Positions 59,832 to 64,000 of a stretch of DNA of 64,000 bases are shown in pieces. The position numbers and the translations under genes are program-made. The DNA is from Nonomuraea cavernae (GTDB taxonomy: Bacteria > Actinomycetota > Actinomycetes > Streptosporangiales > Streptosporangiaceae). The notes under the pieces were generated by a model that was not told the origin of the DNA, searched no databases, and was given only the letters and a program-made list of their open reading frames with translations. The stretch covers positions 124,001 through 188,000 of the forward strand of contig NZ_BMNH01000011.1 in NCBI RefSeq assembly GCF_014646355.1. The letters are read 5' to 3'. The first letter of the stretch is position 1; the number at the start of each line of letters is the position of its first letter.

Positions 59832-62218
59832 CCGTGACGACCAGCGGCAAGGCCGGCGTCCGGGCCATCGGCTCGCCGGTGCGTAAGGCCGACGGGCCCG
59901 CCCTGCTCACCGGGCGCGGCCGGTTCCTGGACGACTACAGCCTGCCCGGGACGCGGCACGCCGTGGTGGTGCGCAGCGAGCTGGCGCACGCCCGGATCGT
60001 GGACGTCGACGTGCGCGCCGCCGCGGCGAGCCCCGGCGTGGTGCTGGTGCTCACCGGCGAGGAGGCCGCCGCGCACGCGGGGCCGATCCCGCACTTCATC
60101 GAGCCGGCCGCGCGCGGCGGACGGCACGCCGACGTGCGCTGCCTGGCCACCGGCAAGGTCGTCTACGCCGGCGAGCCGGTCGCCGCCGTGGTCGCGGGCA
60201 CGCGCCGCGAGGCCGAGGCCGCCGCGGCGCTGGTCCGGGTGGAGTACGAGCGGCTGCCGCACGTGCTGGACGCGGACGCGGCGCTGGAGCAGGACGCGCC
60301 CCGGCTGTACGAGGAGTGGCCGGACAACGTCATCCTGCACAACCACTACGGCACCGGCGACGTCGACGCCGCCCTGGCAGGGGCCGACCTGGTCGTCTCC
60401 GACACGATCCGGATCTCCCGCACCACGACGGCCCCGATCGAGCCGCGCGGCTACCTGGCCTCCTGGGACGACCTGGACGGCACGCTGACGGTGTACGGGT
60501 CGCTGCAGAACCCGCACCAGCTCCGCTGGATGCTGGCCACGAGCCTCGGCCTGGACGAGACGGCGATCCGGGTGATCACCGCGCGGGTCGGCGGCAGCTT
60601 CGGGCTGAAGATGCAGGGGCACCCGGAGGAGACCCTGGTCTGCCTGCTCAGCAAGCTGACCGGCGCGCCGGTGAAGTGGATCGAGGACCGCCGCGAGTGC
60701 TTCATGGCGGGGGCCCGGGAGCAGGTGCACCGGTTCACGATCGGCGCCATGCGCGACGGCCGGATCGTGGCCGTCCGCGACCGCATCGTGGCCAACACGG
60801 GCGCGGTGTCGGCGCAGGCCGGCTGGGCGATGCCGAACATGTCCGCCACGACGCTCGCGTCCGGCTACACCGTGCCCAACGTGCGGGCCGAGCTGCACGT
60901 CGTGGTGACCAACAAGCCGCCGTTGAACGCCGCCCGCGGCTTCGGCAAGGACTCGGCGCACTTCGTCATGGAGCGGATGGTCGACCTGGTGGCCCGCGGC
61001 CTCGGCGCCGACCCGGCGGAGGTGCGGCGGAAGAACTTCATCCCGCCGGACCGGTTCCCCTACCGGACCGCGACCGGGCTGAACATCGACAGCGGCGACT
61101 ACCCCGGGCTGCTCGACAAGGCGCTGCGGGTACTCGACTACGACGCCCTGCGCCTGCGGCAGGCCGAGCTCCGCGCGGCCGGACGACACCTCGGCATCGG
61201 GCTGGCCTTCGAGCTGACCCCCGAGTCGGCCGACGGCCCCGGCTCCTTCGTCTCGGGGTTCGACGTCACGACGGTGCGGATGACCATGACCGGCGGCGTG
61301 ACCGTCTACACCGGCGTCACCTCGCCGGGCGGCGGCAACGACACCGGGATCGCGCAGATCGTCTCCGACGAGCTCGGCGTGCCGCTGAGCTGGATCACCG
61401 TGGTCCAGGGCGACACCGAGCGGTGCCCGAGCGGGTTCGGCAACTTCAGCGGGCGCAGCATGGTGGTCGGCGGCGGGTCGGCGGCGCTGGCCGCCCGCGA
61501 CGTGCGCGCCAAACTGGCCGTCGTCGGCGCGCGGATGCTCGACGTGCCGGTGGACGAGGTGAAAGTCGCGGACGGGCGGCTCCGGGCGACCGGCGACGGC
61601 CGGTCCGTGCCGGTGCCGGAGGTGGCCGCCGCCGTGCTGACGCGGGCGTTCGCCATCGCGAACGACGTCGAACCGGTCCTGGAGGCCACCCGCGCCTACA
61701 AGCCGGGCAACATCGACCACGTCCCGGACGAGCGCGGCCGGATCCAGCCGTACCCGACCTACTCCAACTGCCTGCACGCCGCCGTGGTCGAGGTGGACCC
61801 GGAGACCGGGGTGACGAAGCTCGTGGACTTCGTGATGGCGCACGACTGCGGCGTCATCATCAACCCGGCGCTGGTGGAGGGGCAGGCCCACGGGGCGATC
61901 GTGATGGGCCTCGGCGCGGCGCTCTCCGAGCGGCTCACCTACGACGCCGACGGCCGGCTCACCAGCGACCGGTTCAAGACCTACCTGATGCCCCGGGCGG
62001 GCGACCTGCCCACCATCCGCCTGGAACACCAGGTCACCCCCAGCCCCTTCACCATGTACGGCAACAAGGGCGCGGGCGAGGCGGGCGTGGGCGGCGCGCA
62101 GGCCGCCGTGGCCAACGCCGTCGAGGACGCGCTCGCGCCCTTCGGCGTCACGGTGCGCGAGGTGCCGCTGTCCCCGCCGGCCGTGCTCGCTCTGATCGAC
62201 GAGGCGCGCACCCGATGA
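59828..62218 (+). CDS. Molybdenum hydroxylase, molybdopterin-binding large subunit
   Basis: 796 residues of the xanthine dehydrogenase/CO dehydrogenase large-subunit family. IGSPVRKADGPALLTGRGRFLDD opens it; GGSFGLK and the catalytic Glu region GNKGAGEAGVGG (~745) are present. The CO-dehydrogenase loop AYxCSFR is absent (ARGFGKDS in its place), so it is not a CO dehydrogenase. Likely hydroxylates an N-heteroaromatic or aldehyde. Needs Mo cofactor; overlaps both neighbours. Confidence 0.9.
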   Translation: MTVTTSGKAGVRAIGSPVRKADGPALLTGRGRFLDDYSLPGTRHAVVVRSELAHARIVDVDVRAAAASPGVVLVLTGEEAAAHAGPIPHFIEPAARGGRHADVRCLATGKVVYAGEPVAAVVAGTRREAEAAAALVRVEYERLPHVLDADAALEQDAPRLYEEWPDNVILHNHYGTGDVDAALAGADLVVSDTIRISRTTTAPIEPRGYLASWDDLDGTLTVYGSLQNPHQLRWMLATSLGLDETAIRVITARVGGSFGLKMQGHPEETLVCLLSKLTGAPVKWIEDRRECFMAGAREQVHRFTIGAMRDGRIVAVRDRIVANTGAVSAQAGWAMPNMSATTLASGYTVPNVRAELHVVVTNKPPLNAARGFGKDSAHFVMERMVDLVARGLGADPAEVRRKNFIPPDRFPYRTATGLNIDSGDYPGLLDKALRVLDYDALRLRQAELRAAGRHLGIGLAFELTPESADGPGSFVSGFDVTTVRMTMTGGVTVYTGVTSPGGGNDTGIAQIVSDELGVPLSWITVVQGDTERCPSGFGNFSGRSMVVGGGSAALAARDVRAKLAVVGARMLDVPVDEVKVADGRLRATGDGRSVPVPEVAAAVLTRAFAIANDVEPVLEATRAYKPGNIDHVPDERGRIQPYPTYSNCLHAAVVEVDPETGVTKLVDFVMAHDCGVIINPALVEGQAHGAIVMGLGAALSERLTYDADGRLTSDRFKTYLMPRAGDLPTIRLEHQVTPSPFTMYGNKGAGEAGVGGAQAAVANAVEDALAPFGVTVREVPLSPPAVLALIDEARTR

Positions 62219-63180
62219 TCACGAAGAACTTCGCCTACCACGCCCCCGCCGATCTGCACGGGGTCGTCACCGCCCTGTCCGCGGCGTCCGGCACCGCCGT
62301 GGTCCTGGGCGGGGGCACCATGCTCGTGCCCGACATGACGCACGGCAAGACCGTGGCCGACGTGGTCGTGGACCTGTCGCGGGCCGGGCTGTCCGGGATC
62401 ACGCTCGACGGCGGCGGCGGCCCGCACGACGGACCCGTGGCCGACGACGGCGTGAGCGACGGTCGCGTGGCCGACGGTCGCGTGGCCGACGGTCGCGTGG
62501 CCGACGGTCGCGTGGCCGATGGCGGCGTGGTCGTGGTCGGCGCCACGACCACCTACGCGCACGTCCTGTCCGACCCCCGCAGCCGGACGCTGGCCCCGCT
62601 GCTGCGCCGCGTGGCGGGCGGCGTGACCGGCGGCCCGCAGATCCGCAACAAGGGCACGATCGGCGGCTCGGCCTGCTACGCCAACCCGTCGTCCGAGGTG
62701 CCGGCCGCCCTGGTCGCCCTGGGCGCGCGGCTGCGGCTGGCGTCGGCCGGAGGCACCCGCGAGGTCGCCGCCGGCGACTTCTTCACCGGCGCCTTCGCGA
62801 CCGCCCGCCGTCCCGGCGAGGTGCTCGCGGCCATCGCGCTGCCGGCGCCCACCGGCCCGTGTCCGGGCTACACGAAGCTGAAGCTCAACGAGAGCAGCTG
62901 GCCGATCGCCACCGCCGCCTGCGTGCCGGGGCCGGACGGCGCCCTGCGCGTGGCGCTCGGCGCGGTGGCCGCGACGCCGCTGCTCGTCACGCTCGACCCG
63001 CCGGAGGCCGGGGTCGCCGACCCTGCCTGGCGGGCGCACGTACGCGAGGTCGTCGACGCGGCGCTCGCCGAGCCGTGGAGCGACGTCCTCGCCGACGGCG
63101 ACTACCGCAGGCGGGTCGCCCCCGTGGTGGCCGTGCGAGCCGTCGCCGACGCGCTGCAGCAAGCCGAAGGAGAGTCGTGA
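62215..63180 (+). CDS. Molybdenum hydroxylase, FAD-binding middle subunit
   Basis: 321 residues. The FAD pyrophosphate loop VVLGGGTMLVP (~28-38) and second motif GTIGGSACYANPSSEVP (~143-159) are typical of CoxM/NdhF-type subunits. Between them sits a tandem repeat that adds about 35 residues (DGRVA units) where the family has a short loop. ATGA overlap with the large subunit, GTGA overlap with the Fe-S subunit. Confidence 0.9.
   Translation: MITKNFAYHAPADLHGVVTALSAASGTAVVLGGGTMLVPDMTHGKTVADVVVDLSRAGLSGITLDGGGGPHDGPVADDGVSDGRVADGRVADGRVADGRVADGGVVVVGATTTYAHVLSDPRSRTLAPLLRRVAGGVTGGPQIRNKGTIGGSACYANPSSEVPAALVALGARLRLASAGGTREVAAGDFFTGAFATARRPGEVLAAIALPAPTGPCPGYTKLKLNESSWPIATAACVPGPDGALRVALGAVAATPLLVTLDPPEAGVADPAWRAHVREVVDAALAEPWSDVLADGDYRRRVAPVVAVRAVADALQQAEGES
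62428..62532 (+). repeat. 15-bp tandem repeat in FAD subunit gene
   Basis: Seven 15-bp units, the central four identical GACGGTCGCGTGGCC (62458-62517), flanked by diverged copies; all in frame and encoding Asp-Gly-Arg-Val-Ala. Confidence 0.95.
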
Positions 63181-63671
63181 ACAGGATTCGCCTGGTCGTC
63201 AACGGCCGGGAACGCGAGATCGAGGTCGAGGCGTGCAAGCTCCTGGTGCACGCGGTGCGGGAGGACGTGGGCCTGACCGGAACCCACGTGGGCTGCCTGA
63301 CCGGTGACTGCGGCGCGTGCACGGTCCTGGTCGACGGCGCGTCGGTCAAGTCCTGCTCGGTGCTGGCCGTGCAGGCCGACGGCGCCGAGATCACCACCAT
63401 CGAGGGCGTGGCCGGCGACGACGAGTTGCACCCCGTCCAGCGGGCGTTCTGGGACGAGTTCGGGTTCCAGTGCGGCTACTGCCTGCCGGGCATGCTGCTG
63501 ACGGCGCGCGAGCTGCTCGACCGGATGCCCGACCCCGACGACGACGCCATCGTCCAGGCGATCAACGGAAACCTGTGCCGCTGCACCGGATACGGCAGCA
63601 TCCTGCGCTCGATCCGCTGCGCGGCCACCCGGATGGCCGCGTCCGGCGAGCCGGCGGAGGAGGCGTCATGA
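63177..63671 (+). CDS. Molybdenum hydroxylase, 2x[2Fe-2S] small subunit
   Basis: 164 residues. Plant-type ferredoxin cluster Cys 40, 45, 48 and 60 (GCLTGDCGACTVL), second cluster Cys 99, 102, 134 and 136 (CGYC and CRC). Transfers electrons from the Mo site to the FAD subunit. GTG start overlapping the previous stop, consistent with a stoichiometric three-subunit enzyme. Confidence 0.93.
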   Translation: MNRIRLVVNGREREIEVEACKLLVHAVREDVGLTGTHVGCLTGDCGACTVLVDGASVKSCSVLAVQADGAEITTIEGVAGDDELHPVQRAFWDEFGFQCGYCLPGMLLTARELLDRMPDPDDDAIVQAINGNLCRCTGYGSILRSIRCAATRMAASGEPAEEAS

Positions 63672-64000
63672 GCGGCGGCACCGGCGCGGCCGTGGCGGTG
63701 GTCGAGGACTTCCTCGCGGCCCTCGGCCGGGGCGACCGCGACGCCGCGGCCCGGCACCTCGCCGACGGCGCGGTCATGATCTTCCCCGGCGGGCGGCGCC
63801 ACACCACCCTGGACGAGCTCGCGGCGGCCTCGGCGATCCGCTACCGGCACGTCGACAAGCACCGCGAGGAGTACGAGGCGTTCACCGACGAGGCCGGCGA
63901 CGTGGTCGTCTGGTCCATGGGAACGCTGTTCGGCGAGAACAACGCCGGTGTCCGCTACGACGGCGTCCGCTACGTCGACCGCTTCCGGCTGCGCGACGGC
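63668..64000 (+). CDS. NTF2/SnoaL-like protein, truncated by window end
   Basis: First 111 residues of an NTF2-like fold: VEDFLAALGRGDRDAAARHLADG, then a cone-shaped barrel with RYVDRFRLRDG at the window edge. Overlaps the Fe-S subunit stop (ATGA), so it belongs to the operon. Small hydratase/isomerase or binding role possible. The 3' end is outside the window. Confidence 0.8.
   Translation, partial: MSGGTGAAVAVVEDFLAALGRGDRDAAARHLADGAVMIFPGGRRHTTLDELAAASAIRYRHVDKHREEYEAFTDEAGDVVVWSMGTLFGENNAGVRYDGVRYVDRFRLRDG

Noticed and set aside
59828..63671. Aerobic CO dehydrogenase
   Set aside because: The AYxCSFR active-site loop is missing in the large subunit, so CO oxidation is unlikely although the subunit types are the same.

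Overview
The window is 64 kb of very GC-rich, densely coding DNA with the gene style of a filamentous actinomycete. Supporting signs are a SARP/AfsR-type regulator, many TetR/MarR/IclR regulators, Tat and lipoprotein signals, a mycothiol-dependent maleylpyruvate isomerase, and PKD-tailed exoenzymes. A member of the Streptosporangiaceae (for example Nonomuraea-like) is my inference, not something shown directly. I saw no rRNA, tRNA, CRISPR array, insertion sequence, prophage or replication origin.

Layout. 0-3.7 kb: a TetR/short-chain dehydrogenase pair, a saccharopine-dehydrogenase-like oxidoreductase and a divergent GlxA-type regulator. 3.9-6.6 kb: modABC molybdate importer. 6.7-12.1 kb: a TPR protein carrying the C-terminal domain normally found on large AAA/LuxR regulators, a small secreted protein, a lipase-like hydrolase and an MFS exporter. 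12.2-19.0 kb: a methyltransferase, a secreted NucA/NucB-type DNase with a PKD tail and a possible inhibitor gene behind it, an MFS/TetR pair and another small secreted protein. 19.2-25.1 kb: a large AfsR-like regulator, a Crp/Fnr regulator, a serine hydrolase and an FBP/FusB-like zinc-finger protein. 25.1-29.6 kb: a TetR gene and a four-gene catabolic operon (NTF2-like, DUF1214, SDR, sulfotransferase) with KstR-type palindromes. 29.7-32.0 kb: a secreted class-A-beta-lactamase-fold protein with the same PKD tail as the DNase. 32.2-36 kb: MBL hydrolase/LysR, epoxide hydrolase and a RibD-C reductase.

36-40.1 kb is a mosaic. It holds a duplicated gene tail, a frameshifted lipoprotein gene, a MarR pair, a MauE/MauA-like redox operon (Tat-exported Cys-rich protein, MauE-like membrane protein and partners) and a polyprenyl-synthase remnant. 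40.1-43.3 kb: an alpha/beta hydrolase and an MFS/MarR pair.

43.3-51 kb is an aromatic catabolism island. It contains 3-oxoadipate CoA-transferase and thiolase genes, then a full 3-hydroxybenzoate-gentisate pathway (3-hydroxybenzoate 6-hydroxylase, maleylpyruvate isomerase, fumarylpyruvate hydrolase, gentisate dioxygenase) with an IclR regulator. 51.6-64 kb is a second, tightly overlapping catabolic operon. It has an IclR regulator, an NMT1/SsuABC-type importer, a flavoprotein, a DUF4437 cupin, an MmgE/PrpD protein, a ureidoglycolate-lyase-like protein and a three-subunit molybdenum hydroxylase. Its substrate is unknown to me and it continues past the window edge.

Two themes cut across the regions. 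Short 14-15 bp tandem repeats occur at four places, three of them in frame inside proteins. The two PKD-tailed exoenzymes, 16 kb apart, share their tail and also carry TTA codons in their signal peptides. The best candidates for something undescribed are the MauE/MauA-like Cys-rich operon at 37.6-39.9 kb and the molybdenum-hydroxylase operon at 52.7-64 kb.
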